Assembly: GCA_025352125.1 (NCBI GenBank)
Contig: JANXTZ010000028.1
Coordinates: 124,001 to 188,000 of the forward strand
Origin: Deinococcales bacterium
Lineage (GTDB): Bacteria; Deinococcota; Deinococci; Deinococcales; JAAFIG01
DNA: 64,000 bases
Direction of reading: 5' to 3'
The stretch's first letter is position 1, and every line of letters starts with the position of its first letter. Positions 7,916-16,369 of the stretch are shown here, one piece after another. Both the position numbers and the translations under genes were made by a program. The notes beneath the pieces are model-generated. The model had not been told where the DNA came from and searched no databases. It worked only from the letters and a program-made list of their open reading frames with translations.

Positions 7916-8577
7916 TCGACCGTCGTACCATTCTCAAAGGCATCACCGCCATTCCAATTTTGGCAGTTTTGGGAGGTGTGGGTTCGGCGCTGTTGAGCTT
8001 TTTAAAGCCCAACCTCAAACCATTGTCCATTCCCACCGCCGAAATCCCACAAAACAAAGACCTTGTCGCCGCCTCGCTCGACGAATTTCCCAAAGAGTGG
8101 GATGTCAAAGAATTTGTCTTCACCCAGATCACCCCAGAATACTCGAGCAAGGGCACGCAACAAACCGACATTCCTGGTTATATTTTGCGCGTTCCCAAAG
8201 TTGAAGTGCTCGACCCCACAAAAATTGGCAACATTGGCGGTGACCTGCGCGAGGGTTACGGCGAAGCCGATCACAAGGGTGAAAAATACTCGATGGTGAT
8301 CGTCTCGAGAATCTGCGCCCACCTGGGCTGCATTTTTCAGTATCACACCGGCGACGAGGTTTGCACGGGCTTTAACTACTGCGGTGAAACTGGTCCCAAG
8401 GGACACCCACTGTTCAGTTGCCCCTGCCACCTGAGCGTTTACAACCCGCTCGAGGTTCAAGACGTGGCTGGCATCATGCGCGTGGGTCATGTGGTTTCCG
8501 GTCCAGCGCCGCGCACCCCGTTCCCATTCAGGTTTGTGCTCGAAAGTGGCAATGTCATTATTAAGGGTTACGGTTAA
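7912..8577 (+). CDS. Rieske [2Fe-2S] protein of a cytochrome bc-type complex
   Basis: 221 residues. The N-terminal RR-containing hydrophobic segment (MIDRRTILKG then helix 11-30) is a Tat-type anchor, as usual for exported Rieske proteins. The cluster motifs are CAHLGC (Cys135, His137; Cys140 in the disulfide) and CPCH (Cys170, His173; Cys172). A Pro loop GPAPR follows near the C-terminus. An insertion between the boxes carries two extra Cys (151, 157). Family knowledge: it oxidises quinol at the Qo site together with cytochrome b and passes the electron to cytochrome c. It lies just ahead of the cytochrome b gene. Confidence 0.93.
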   Translation: MIDRRTILKGITAIPILAVLGGVGSALLSFLKPNLKPLSIPTAEIPQNKDLVAASLDEFPKEWDVKEFVFTQITPEYSSKGTQQTDIPGYILRVPKVEVLDPTKIGNIGGDLREGYGEADHKGEKYSMVIVSRICAHLGCIFQYHTGDEVCTGFNYCGETGPKGHPLFSCPCHLSVYNPLEVQDVAGIMRVGHVVSGPAPRTPFPFRFVLESGNVIIKGYG

Positions 8578-8625
8578 ACTTAGGGATTCATAACACAAGA
8601 CACTCAGATTTGAAGGGGGACACCA

Positions 8626-9933
8626 ATGGCAGCACCGACCATTCCAAGCGCAGCAGCAACCAAAAAAGCCGGTCCGAGCGTCGGACAAAAAATTGCAATT
8701 TGGTGGACCAAAAGCGCCAAAAATCTGGACCTATTCGACGAGAACTCCAGGGATAAAGTCAAAACCGATCCGTGGTTCATGTTGGGCGGTATGGCGCTCA
8801 TGTTCTGGTACATCACCATTGTCACCGGCACTGTTCTGATGTTTTATTATGTCCCCGACGCCACTGGACCAATTTATCAATCTTGGCTTTCGGTCAAAAA
8901 TATTCTCGAGGGTCAATCGGGTTGGGTCATTTATTTGACGCGTCAATTGCACAAGTACGGCGCTGATGCCCTGATTGTGGCGCTCACCATGCGCATTTAC
9001 CGCATGTACTTTCGTGGTGAATTCAAATCCTACAATCAACTTTCGTACATCCTGACCGTGATTGGCTTGATCCTGTCAATGTTCTCGGGTCTGACGGGTT
9101 ATTTGCTGATCTGGAACCAACGCGCCCTCTGGGCAACCAAGGTCTTTGCGACCTTCCCAACCTTTGTCGATAACTTTCAGGACATTCCGACCATCGCCGC
9201 GTTGCCACTGGTGCCAGATATTCTGAAAGCCACCTTGGGCGTCGCCCAAATCGGTCACATCATGGCAAATTACATGCTCTCAGGGCTTTCAATTGGTCCT
9301 GCCACGCTGACCCGTTTTTACAGCGCCCACTTTATGCTCAGCATTTTGACCATCATTCTGGTCGAGGCTTACTTTGCTCGCAAGGGTAAGGGCGACAAGG
9401 GTGTCGGCGGCGCGGGTCGTGTGCCGCGCATCAACTTGCCCTGGTATTCGGTGGTGGCGTTCTTGATTATTCTGGTCGCCATCTCGATTTTTGTGCCGGT
9501 TGAAACAGGTTCGCCCGCCAATTACAGCGTCACGCCAAACCCAATCCTTTCGGACTGGTACTTCCTGGGCTTGTATCAGATGATGAAACTCTGGAAGCCC
9601 GCCAGCGCCACGCTTCAAACCGTGCTGATTCCACTGATCGCCTTCATTGTTGTGTTCTTCGATTACAGCCCTGAGCGCAACCCCTGGAAGCGTCCATTCT
9701 GGACGCTGGTCGGCATTTATGGGCTGGTCGCCTGGTTGGGCTTCAGCATCCTGATCATCCTCTCCATCGCCGACATTCACCGCGACCCGCCTTACGTGTA
9801 CCTGGTCAGCATGATCATGCTCGGCGGCGGTGCGATCTGGCATCTGGTGCAACGCGCCAGAAACCGTCGTGAACAACGGGCACTCGAGGCTGCCAAAGCC
9901 CAAACCGTAGCCGTTGCCGCCGACAAAGCCTAA
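8626..9933 (+). CDS. Cytochrome b (full length) lacking the second haem-ligand pair
   Basis: 435 residues, about 8 membrane helices: a fused cytochrome b6/subunit IV type protein. Helix B has His109 (LTRQLHKYG) but the usual partner His, 14 residues on, is Arg123 (TMRIYRMYFRG). Helix D has His235 (TRFYSAHFM), but positions +14 and +15 are Tyr249 and Phe250 instead of His. Ligands for only one haem (the bL, outer-side position) remain; the bH pair is gone. The quinol-site motif PEWY appears as SDWY (309-312), keeping the acidic residue. It follows the Rieske gene and precedes a second, differently specialised cytochrome b, so a heterodimer is likely. Ribosome site AAGGGGGACACC. Confidence 0.92.
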   Translation: MAAPTIPSAAATKKAGPSVGQKIAIWWTKSAKNLDLFDENSRDKVKTDPWFMLGGMALMFWYITIVTGTVLMFYYVPDATGPIYQSWLSVKNILEGQSGWVIYLTRQLHKYGADALIVALTMRIYRMYFRGEFKSYNQLSYILTVIGLILSMFSGLTGYLLIWNQRALWATKVFATFPTFVDNFQDIPTIAALPLVPDILKATLGVAQIGHIMANYMLSGLSIGPATLTRFYSAHFMLSILTIILVEAYFARKGKGDKGVGGAGRVPRINLPWYSVVAFLIILVAISIFVPVETGSPANYSVTPNPILSDWYFLGLYQMMKLWKPASATLQTVLIPLIAFIVVFFDYSPERNPWKRPFWTLVGIYGLVAWLGFSILIILSIADIHRDPPYVYLVSMIMLGGGAIWHLVQRARNRREQRALEAAKAQTVAVAADKA

Positions 9934-9966
9934 ATTAGAATCTCGAGAAATGATGAGGAGGACGCA

Positions 9967-10275
9967 ATGAAAGGCAGCATGTGGTTGTTCACAGGTATCA
10001 CGTTTTTTGCTGCGATCTCGGTGTTCTCGAGGGGTTATGCGGCACTGATGGCGTTTTTTAAATTGCCAACCACGGTAGGTTTGTTCTCGGTCATGTTTTA
10101 CCTGCTTATTTTGGTGTTCTTGCTGTCAGTCATGGGTTTTATCATGTACGGCACAGAGCGTAAAAACGGCAATGTGAAAGTCAAGAACCACCTGTTTGAA
10201 CGCTTGCTTGGTCATGACAAAGATGCGGTTTTACCGACACCAAAAGCAGAAGCGCCAAAGGAGACAAGCAAGTGA
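9967..10275 (+). CDS. Small two-helix membrane protein of the respiratory operon
   Basis: 102 residues. Two hydrophobic segments (about 5-30 and 38-60) are followed by a charged, Pro-rich tail with no known motif. It starts after a strong GAGGAGGACGCA ribosome site and its stop overlaps the GTG of the next gene. Probably a structural subunit of the cytochrome b assembly, on position alone; small single- or double-helix subunits are common in bc and b6f complexes. No Cys or His pattern suggests a cofactor. Confidence 0.6.
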   Translation: MKGSMWLFTGITFFAAISVFSRGYAALMAFFKLPTTVGLFSVMFYLLILVFLLSVMGFIMYGTERKNGNVKVKNHLFERLLGHDKDAVLPTPKAEAPKETSK

Positions 10276-10589
10276 ACCAAACCATCAAAGGATTCATCGC
10301 ACTCGCCTTGGTCGGACTCGGAATGGTGTTTATCGTTCTGACGCTGGGCGCATTCGCCCATGCCAACCCAGACGCGCCCATCCCAGGCGTTGCTCTTTTG
10401 CGCAGCATCGAGGACATCGCCGCCAACTTCTTGCCCGCCGCCCTGCGCTCGAGCGACCCGACCATGCCCATGAACCGTGGCTTTGCCTACATGGGCATTA
10501 CCGTGCTTCTCACTGCTCTGGCTGCCGCGTTGGTGTCCGACACTCGAGCCAGCACGATTGCCCGCCCGGGCAGAAGAAAGGGGGCGTAA
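10272..10589 (+). CDS. Small two-helix membrane protein, GTG start
   Basis: 105 residues starting at a GTG that overlaps the upstream TGA. The first hydrophobic segment (about 6-30) is followed by an exposed stretch with Pro and Asp (NPDAPIPGV), then a second helix (about 74-95) and a basic tail. Its stop codon is directly followed by the ATG of the cytochrome b-ferredoxin gene. No family recognised. The tight coupling between the two cytochrome b genes suggests a subunit joining them. Confidence 0.6.
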   Translation: MNQTIKGFIALALVGLGMVFIVLTLGAFAHANPDAPIPGVALLRSIEDIAANFLPAALRSSDPTMPMNRGFAYMGITVLLTALAAALVSDTRASTIARPGRRKGA

Positions 10590-11795
10590 ATGGCTTCTCC
10601 GAGTTTGGACCGCTACGACCCAGACCAAGCGCCCACCGCCAGGGACAAGGGTTTTGACAAGGTTCTCGACGGCATTCACCGTGGCGTGGTCGCAGTGGAT
10701 CGCTTCATCAACCGTGTGATTCCAGAAGAGTTCAACCCGTTTTATTATCTGGGCGGCATGACCAACGTGCTGTGGATTTTGCTGGTGCCGACCGGTATTT
10801 TCTTGTGGTTTTACTACAAGCCCACCACCTCCGATGCCTTCTCGAGCGTCAATTACTTGACGGCGGTTGTGCCCTTTGGTGGCATCATTCGTGGTTTGCA
10901 CCGTTACTCTGGCGATGGCATGATCTTGATGGCGATTTTGCACATGCTTCGCAATTACTTCACCGACCGTTACAGAGGCTTCCGCGACGTGCCCTGGGTG
11001 TCTGGCGTGGTCTTGTTGCTGTTGACTGGGCTTGTCGGCATGACAGGTTATTTGCTGGTCTGGGATCAACGCGCCCTGATTATCACCACGGCGATTGTTC
11101 AAGCCCTGCAAAGCCTGGACGGCATCGTTGGCGGTTTGGGTTCGTTCATGGCAAAAGCGCTGCTGGCGGGCAACGAGCCAAACAACCTGACCCTCGCCCG
11201 CATGTTTTTCTTGCACGTCGGACCTGCGGTTTTGATTTTCTTTTTCTTGTGGGTGCATTACCTGCGCCTTCACCGTCCGAAGATTTGGCCCCCAATGTTC
11301 GTGACACTTTTGACCGTTGGTGCGGTGGTGCTGGCGGCAGGCATTTTGCCAATCGAGAAAACCCTTGCCGCCGGTGTGCCGCTGGCTTCGGATGGAAGCT
11401 CGAGCATTGTGTACGATGTTTTCTATCTCCTGCCCGTTCTTGCCTTGCCAAACTTGGGCGGCGCTGGCGTGCTGGCAGTGTTGCTCTTGATTTTCGGGAT
11501 TTTATTCATTGTGCCGTGGTTGCCGCGCAAAAAGCACCGTTACGTCAACGTGGCATTTGTGACCCCAGAGAATTGCACGGGTTGCCAACTTTGCGCCATC
11601 GACTGCCCGTTTGACGCCATCGTGATGGTCGAGGGTGCGAATCCAAATCCTCGAAACAAAGAGCTGGCTGTGGTCAATGACGACAAATGCGCCGAGTGCG
11701 GCATTTGCGTTGGCGCTTGCCCCTTTCATGCGATTAACTTGCCACTTGCTGGCGAGGACATGATTAAAGACAAGGTGGTGGCACTCCTTTCATGA
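10590..11795 (+). CDS. Cytochrome b fused to a 2[4Fe-4S] ferredoxin domain
   Basis: 401 residues. The N-terminal cytochrome b core has all four haem ligands with the canonical spacing: His104/His118 in helix B and His209/His223 in helix D, so both b haems should bind. After helix D come about three more membrane segments without a PEWY motif (the corresponding region reads IVYDVFY). The soluble C-terminus (from about 316) is a bacterial-type ferredoxin with CTGCQLCAIDCP (Cys329, 332, 335, 339) and CAECGICVGACP (Cys367, 370, 373, 377). The fusion would place two [4Fe-4S] clusters on the cytoplasmic side, next to the bH haem. Inference: it links the quinone pool with a cytoplasmic iron-sulfur chain, together with the FlpD-like partner encoded next. 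Confidence 0.92.
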   Translation: MASPSLDRYDPDQAPTARDKGFDKVLDGIHRGVVAVDRFINRVIPEEFNPFYYLGGMTNVLWILLVPTGIFLWFYYKPTTSDAFSSVNYLTAVVPFGGIIRGLHRYSGDGMILMAILHMLRNYFTDRYRGFRDVPWVSGVVLLLLTGLVGMTGYLLVWDQRALIITTAIVQALQSLDGIVGGLGSFMAKALLAGNEPNNLTLARMFFLHVGPAVLIFFFLWVHYLRLHRPKIWPPMFVTLLTVGAVVLAAGILPIEKTLAAGVPLASDGSSSIVYDVFYLLPVLALPNLGGAGVLAVLLLIFGILFIVPWLPRKKHRYVNVAFVTPENCTGCQLCAIDCPFDAIVMVEGANPNPRNKELAVVNDDKCAECGICVGACPFHAINLPLAGEDMIKDKVVALLS

Positions 11796-12331
11796 CACAA
11801 GCAACAGTAAGCACTGACAAACTCAGCACCGAAAACAAGCACCTCTCGAGCAATGGCAAACCCAAAATCATTGGTTTTGTCTGCGAGTGGAGCCTCGGGC
11901 GCAACGACATCATTCACGAAGACGGCACGGTTAAAGGTTACGAGCACATCAAGACCATCAAGATTCCGTGCAGCGGTTTTGTCAAAACCGAATGGGTCAC
12001 GGTGGCGTTTGAAAACAACGCCCAAGGCGTGTTCGTGCTCGGTTGTCCACTGGGCGACTGCCACTTCAACGAGGGCAATTTCATCATCAACGAACGCCTC
12101 AGCCAGCACGTCACGCGTCTCACCAACCGCAAAACCATTGACGATGCCGGACGCGTTGCCGAACTGTACTTGGGTGTGACCGCCGATACCGAATTCACCC
12201 AGTCGCTCGAGGATTTCAGCCGTTACATCGAAAGCCTGCCGCCGCTCGCCGCGCCCGTCAAGAAAGCCAAAGGCGCTGCCAAGCCCGCATCAAAAGCCGC
12301 GCCAGTTGCGGCAGCAGGAGGTGAGGCATGA
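11792..12331 (+). CDS. FlpD/MvhD-family iron-sulfur protein
   Basis: 179 residues, overlapping the preceding gene by ATGA. It matches the delta-subunit fold of F420-non-reducing hydrogenase (MvhD/FlpD): IIGFVCEW (Cys31), IPCSG (Cys60), GCPLGDCHFNEGN (Cys85, Cys90). The canonical first motif is CxWC; the second Cys is Ser34 here, leaving four cysteines in total. MvhD passes electrons through a [2Fe-2S] cluster between a dehydrogenase and HdrA in methanogens. No hydrogenase or heterodisulfide reductase subunit is present here, so the partner must be the ferredoxin-cytochrome b. A low-complexity Ala/Lys/Pro tail (from about 150) follows. Soluble, cytoplasmic. Confidence 0.85.
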   Translation: MTQATVSTDKLSTENKHLSSNGKPKIIGFVCEWSLGRNDIIHEDGTVKGYEHIKTIKIPCSGFVKTEWVTVAFENNAQGVFVLGCPLGDCHFNEGNFIINERLSQHVTRLTNRKTIDDAGRVAELYLGVTADTEFTQSLEDFSRYIESLPPLAAPVKKAKGAAKPASKAAPVAAAGGEA

Positions 12332-12510
12332 GTCAATCCGCTCAAGATTTAGAGAATCATGATGTGATGCGCGTCGAAACCGAGGGAGTCGAAACCCAGG
12401 AAAAAGACGAAAAAGGCATCAATTACGTCATGAACCTGGTGGGCATGTACCTGCTGTTTGCGGTTTGTATGGTCGCCATTGCATGGTTTGGTATTTTTAG
12501 CGAAGTCTAA
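12328..12510 (+). CDS. Small single-helix membrane protein closing the respiratory operon
   Basis: 60 residues, ATGA overlap with the FlpD-like gene. A strongly acidic N-terminal half is followed by one membrane segment (about 33-57, VMNLVGMYLLFAVCMVAIAWFGIF). An intrinsic terminator follows 43 bp downstream, so this is the last gene of the operon. Its function is unknown; position suggests a minor subunit or a membrane tether for the FlpD-like protein. Confidence 0.6.
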   Translation: MSQSAQDLENHDVMRVETEGVETQEKDEKGINYVMNLVGMYLLFAVCMVAIAWFGIFSEV

Positions 12511-12552
12511 AATACTCCGCTCGGGCAAGTGGAAGTTTTAAGCCAAATTAAT

Positions 12553-12584
12553 CCTGCTTCGAGAGATTCTCGAGCAGGATTTTT
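12553..12584 (+). terminator. Intrinsic terminator of the respiratory operon
   Basis: CCTGC-T-TCGAGA (12553-12564), loop GAT, TCTCGA-GCAGG (12568-12578), then A and a run of five T. The stem contains CTCGAG sequence on one side and one bulged T. Confidence 0.85.
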
Positions 12585-12713
12585 GATCGGTGTTTGAAAT
12601 ATTCTGAACACACATTGAGCTTTGTGTTGCTGAAAATGAAATGAAGCCTGTCAATTGGCAAGCCAAAAAAGCGTACACTTTGAGTCCAGTTACTTCATTC
12701 TAGGAAAGTCAAG

Positions 12714-13496
12714 ATGATTCGCAGCAAAACTCCCGTCATTGACCACAAACCCAAGGTGCTCGAGCAACTTGCCATGACCCCGCACGTGGTCATCGAACGT
12801 GGTTTTTGGCGCGATCAGCAGGTGTTGATCAAACGCCTGAAAGACATGAGTCGCAAAAACCCCGAGGTGCTCGAGCGGTTCGAGCGCGAGGGCGAGGTCA
12901 TGGCGAAACTGGATCACCCGAACATTCCCAAACTTTTGTACCTCGAGCCTGGCATGGTGGTGCGCGAATGGGTCGAAGGTCGCACCCTTTACTTTCATCT
13001 CGAGGAGGACCGAAAAATAGATTTGCCACGCGTCTTGCACATCGCCAGGGGTGTGCTGGCAGCCATCAACCACGCGCACTCTCGCGGGGTGATTCACCTG
13101 GATTTAAAACCTGGCAATATTCTGCTCGAGGACTGGGATCGGGTGCGGGTGATCGATTTTGGTTGCGCCAAAGATTTGACGCTCGAGAGCATCACCCACG
13201 TCGGTGCTCGGCTCGGCACACCCAATTACATGGCTCCCGAACAATTCAAGGGCACGCGCCACGATGTGCGCAGCGACGTGTACAGCATTGGCGCGATCAT
13301 TTACGAGATGAGCGTCGGGCAACTGCCATTTTCGGATGCTTTCGCCTGGTTGGCGGGGCGCGGTAAACCGCCCACCATCTGGTCGGAGCACACGGGCTTG
13401 AATCAAATCTTGCAAAAAGCCATGCAGCGCGTACCAGAATCTCGGTTTCAAACGGTGCTCGAGATGTTGATTGCGCTCGAGCAACTCGAGGCTTGA
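12714..13496 (+). CDS. Serine/threonine protein kinase, stand-alone domain
   Basis: 260 residues consisting of only a Hanks-type kinase domain. Visible: the ATP-site Lys in VLIKRL (Lys40); the catalytic loop IHLDLKPGN (Asp130, Asn135; HRD is HLD here); DFG (148-150); APEQFKG; and DVYSIGAIIYEM. The glycine loop is degenerate (IERGFWRDQ). No membrane segment or sensor domain follows, so it is a cytoplasmic kinase whose signal is unknown. It has its own gap after the terminator, with TACACT as a possible -10 box near 12675 and AGGAAAG as ribosome site. Confidence 0.88.
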   Translation: MIRSKTPVIDHKPKVLEQLAMTPHVVIERGFWRDQQVLIKRLKDMSRKNPEVLERFEREGEVMAKLDHPNIPKLLYLEPGMVVREWVEGRTLYFHLEEDRKIDLPRVLHIARGVLAAINHAHSRGVIHLDLKPGNILLEDWDRVRVIDFGCAKDLTLESITHVGARLGTPNYMAPEQFKGTRHDVRSDVYSIGAIIYEMSVGQLPFSDAFAWLAGRGKPPTIWSEHTGLNQILQKAMQRVPESRFQTVLEMLIALEQLEA

Positions 13497-13511
13497 GCCG
13501 TTTGGTTTGTT

Positions 13512-14156
13512 TTACTCGCCGCCACTCGAGCTTGAACTGCTGCTCGAGCTTCCAGCATCACTGCCCGTGACCACCGAAAGCTGCGTGCCATCGCTTGGGG
13601 CAACCCCGCCAGCGTCCACTCCAACAATGCCAGAGCCTCCCATTGCCGCGTCGGCACTTGGTGATTGGTAGTAATTGCTGCTGCCAGATTCGACTTGAAA
13701 GGTTTCACCCGTGTCCTGATTTTGCACGGTGGTTTGGTCGAGCATCTGGTTGCTCTGGTCGTGCGCAACGCCGTCTTGAATCTCTTGGCGATCCCAGTAA
13801 CCCTCGGTGATGGCGCTCGAACCCATGTCGGAATTGCTCGGGTTTGAACCCATGACCGCGCCTTGATTTCCAGCAAAACCGCCGCTCGAGTATGAGGGCA
13901 TGTTGTCTTGATTTTCGGGGTTTGAACCGATGGTGTCCGAATTGTTGTTAAAGTTGTTTCCCGAGTTGTTTGGCATTTGCCAGTTGCTCGAGTTGTTCGG
14001 CATTTGCAAGTTACTCGAGCTGGGTTGATTGACGTACCCCAGATTGGTTTGGTGTTGATTTTTCTCGAGCGCATTCGAGACTGCGGATGCCGCCAAGACG
14101 AGTGCGACTGATACCCAGATGATGGTCTTTTGCTTCGGGCTGATCGTGTTTTTCAT
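13512..14156 (-). CDS. Secreted Asn/Ser/Gln-rich protein of unknown function
   Basis: About 214 residues when started at the ATG preceded by AAAGGAG (a longer frame upstream lacks a ribosome site). An N-terminal signal or anchor (about 8-28) is followed by a low-complexity region rich in Asn, Ser, Gln, Met and Gly, with repeats such as [17 protein letters not shown], and a C-terminal polyserine run before GGE. There are no Cys and no enzyme motifs. Such composition fits a disordered cell-surface protein. Convergent with the kinase gene (15-bp gap). Confidence 0.65.
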   Translation of the reverse strand: MKNTISPKQKTIIWVSVALVLAASAVSNALEKNQHQTNLGYVNQPSSSNLQMPNNSSNWQMPNNSGNNFNNNSDTIGSNPENQDNMPSYSSGGFAGNQGAVMGSNPSNSDMGSSAITEGYWDRQEIQDGVAHDQSNQMLDQTTVQNQDTGETFQVESGSSNYYQSPSADAAMGGSGIVGVDAGGVAPSDGTQLSVVTGSDAGSSSSSSSSSGGE

Positions 14157-14321
14157 GGTCAAACTCCTTTTGTTTCCTTCTCGCCTCGAGTATCGCAAGT
14201 GGCACTTAGCCAGAACTTAGTCGGCACGGTTTGGCATAAACCACCCCGAGTTTGTTATGCTCATCTTCCAAACAAACGTTCAATTCTCGAGCCAACCTCG
14301 GGAAGAAAGCTCGAGGTTTTT

Positions 14322-16055
14322 ATGGCACGGGTTTCCAAGTATTACGACGTTCTGCGCGACGAACACGGCGAGAGATTTCTCGAGGTGGCGGTCACGGGCT
14401 TTCCATTGTTGCGCCTGCCACTCATGAACAAATCCACGGCGTTCACCCGAACGGAGCGCGAACTGCTCGAGCTTGATGGGTTGCTGCCGCCGCACGTCAG
14501 CACGGTTGAAGAGCAAAAAGAGCGTTCGTATCAGCGATACCGTTTGCAAAACAACAGCCTGGAAAAACATATTTACCTGCGCAATTTGCAAGACCGCAAC
14601 GAGGTTCTCTTTTTTGCATTGGTCGAGGATCATCTCGAGGAGATGCTGCCGATTCTCTACACGCCCACCGTTGGCGATGCGGTCAAATTCTTTTCGCACA
14701 TTTACCGTTTCCCCCGAGGCTTGAGCATCTCCACCGACAACCTAGAGCATTCGGATCAGGCGCTTTCCAACGTGCCACTCGAGGATGTGCGCATGATTGT
14801 CGCCACCGACTCGAGTGCGATTCTGGGGATTGGCGACCAGGGTTTTGGCGGCATGGCAATCAGCATTGGGAAACTCTCGATTTACACGGTGGCTGGCGGC
14901 GTTGGACCCGACAAGACCCTGCCCGTCGGTCTGGATGTCGGCACCGACCGTCAGGATTTAATCAACGACCCGCTCTATCTGGGGGTCAGGCACAAGCGGT
15001 TGACGGGCGAGGCTTACGACAAATTCATTGACACCTTTGTCGAATCCGTGACCGCCCGTTACCCCAAAGCCATCATTCAATGGGAGGACTTTTCCAAAGA
15101 CACCGCCTTCCGCGTGCTCGAGCGTTACCGAAAACTCGTGCCAAGTTTCAACGACGACATTCAAGGTACGGGCGCGGTCACGCTGGCGGGGGTGTTGAAC
15201 GGTTTAAAACTGAAAAACGACCGTCTCGAGGATCAAACCGTGGTGATTCACGGGGCGGGCGCTGGCGGCATTGGTGTGGCGTGGGCAATCCGTCAGGGCA
15301 TGATGCGGGCGGGCTTGAGTGCCACGCAAGCCCATGAACGGGTGCTGGTCTTGGATTCCAAAGGCTTGTTGCTCGAGGACCGCAGCATGGAAGCGTACAA
15401 GCACGGTTACCGCCAGTCCCTCAAGCGTGTTGCAGGATGGACGGTGGCGGGTGCAGCGCCAAGTTTGCTCGAGAGTATCCAAAATGCGAAAGCGACGGTC
15501 TTGCTGGGGCTTTCAGGGCAAGGTGGGGTGTTCACCGAACCGGTGGTCAAAGCGATGCTCGAGAATACGGCACGTCCAATTGTTTTCCCGCTTTCAAACC
15601 CGACCGCCAACACCGAAGTCCTGCCCGAAGACGCCCTGCGCTGGACGAACGGGGCGGCAATTGTCGCCACGGGCAGCCCGTTTGAAGACGTAATCTTGAA
15701 CGGCAAGACATACCCAATCGGGCAAGGCAACAACGCCTTCATCTTCCCAGGCTTGGGCTTCGGCGCGGTGCTGGCTCGAGCCAGAGAGATTACCGACAGC
15801 ATGGTGCTCGAGGCGGCGTACACGCTCGCAGAAGAAACCCCGCAAAGTTCGCTGGATGCGGGGCGCGTCTACCCGAGGATTGCGGGCTTGCGCGAGGTCA
15901 GCATCAAGGTCGCCTCTCGGGTCATGCAAAAAGCCCTTCAAGACGGTGTGGCTGCCGAGTACCGCATTCGGGGTTTGGATTTGGCGGCGCTCGAGGCGTT
16001 CGCCCGCAGCCGATTCTGGCATCCGAAATATTTGCCGTTTCGCAAGCACAGTTAA
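14322..16055 (+). CDS. maeA: NAD-dependent malic enzyme
   Basis: 577 residues from the ATG at 14322; the open frame continues upstream without similarity. Converts malate to pyruvate, CO2 and NADH. The family signatures are clear: the N-terminal malic domain with [10 protein letters not shown] and PRGLSIS, the Lys/Asp catalytic region in [16 protein letters not shown], the metal site [11 protein letters not shown], the Rossmann loop [10 protein letters not shown], and SNPTANTE near the C-terminus. Length is that of the large SfcA-type enzyme. The ribosome-binding GAGG five bases before the ATG is part of a CTCGAGG motif. An intrinsic terminator follows. Confidence 0.95.
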   Translation: MARVSKYYDVLRDEHGERFLEVAVTGFPLLRLPLMNKSTAFTRTERELLELDGLLPPHVSTVEEQKERSYQRYRLQNNSLEKHIYLRNLQDRNEVLFFALVEDHLEEMLPILYTPTVGDAVKFFSHIYRFPRGLSISTDNLEHSDQALSNVPLEDVRMIVATDSSAILGIGDQGFGGMAISIGKLSIYTVAGGVGPDKTLPVGLDVGTDRQDLINDPLYLGVRHKRLTGEAYDKFIDTFVESVTARYPKAIIQWEDFSKDTAFRVLERYRKLVPSFNDDIQGTGAVTLAGVLNGLKLKNDRLEDQTVVIHGAGAGGIGVAWAIRQGMMRAGLSATQAHERVLVLDSKGLLLEDRSMEAYKHGYRQSLKRVAGWTVAGAAPSLLESIQNAKATVLLGLSGQGGVFTEPVVKAMLENTARPIVFPLSNPTANTEVLPEDALRWTNGAAIVATGSPFEDVILNGKTYPIGQGNNAFIFPGLGFGAVLARAREITDSMVLEAAYTLAEETPQSSLDAGRVYPRIAGLREVSIKVASRVMQKALQDGVAAEYRIRGLDLAALEAFARSRFWHPKYLPFRKHS

Positions 16056-16075
16056 ACCCCGTCTCAATTTTTAAA

Positions 16076-16106
16076 AAAGAGCATGTCATGAACATGCTCT
16101 TTTCTT
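16076..16106 (+). terminator. Intrinsic terminator after malic enzyme gene
   Basis: Perfect 11-bp stem AAAGAGCATGT / ACATGCTCTTT (16076-16086 and 16092-16102) with loop CATGA, then TCTTT. The A-run on the left could let it serve the opposite strand too. Confidence 0.85.
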
Positions 16107-16119
16107 TGGCAGCGCTCGA

Positions 16120-16369
16120 GTGACGCTCAAAATGACAACTTTGGGTCACAACGTAGAAAACCACAGATACCATCCAACACTGCTAGACTTCAACCACGTG
16201 GCTTCGCTCGAGCAAACCAGCAAACGCCTGAACGGACTGGTCATCAAACGACCTGGCATGGCGCTTGGTTTGTGGGGAGAAGCTGGAATTGGTAAAACCC
16301 ACACGGCGCAAAACTTGCTGCGTGAAAACTCGAGTCACAGTGTTACGGCACGTGCCACGACCTCGGTTT
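16120..16369 (+). pseudogene. N-terminal remnant of a P-loop ATPase
   Basis: The frame reads about 75 residues of an AAA/STAND-type regulator N-terminus: HPTLLDFNHVASLEQT, then GLWGEAGIGKTHTAQNLLRE, a Walker A motif. It loses sense near 16365 and stops at 16443 without a Walker B. A BTAD/AAA transcriptional regulator of several hundred residues or more would be expected, so this is a truncated relic. The sequence beyond the break belongs to a different protein in another frame (16370-16687). Confidence 0.6.

Noticed and set aside
11792-12331. Annotation as hydrogenase subunit
   Set aside because: The protein family is right (MvhD/FlpD), but there is no large or small hydrogenase subunit in the operon or window.
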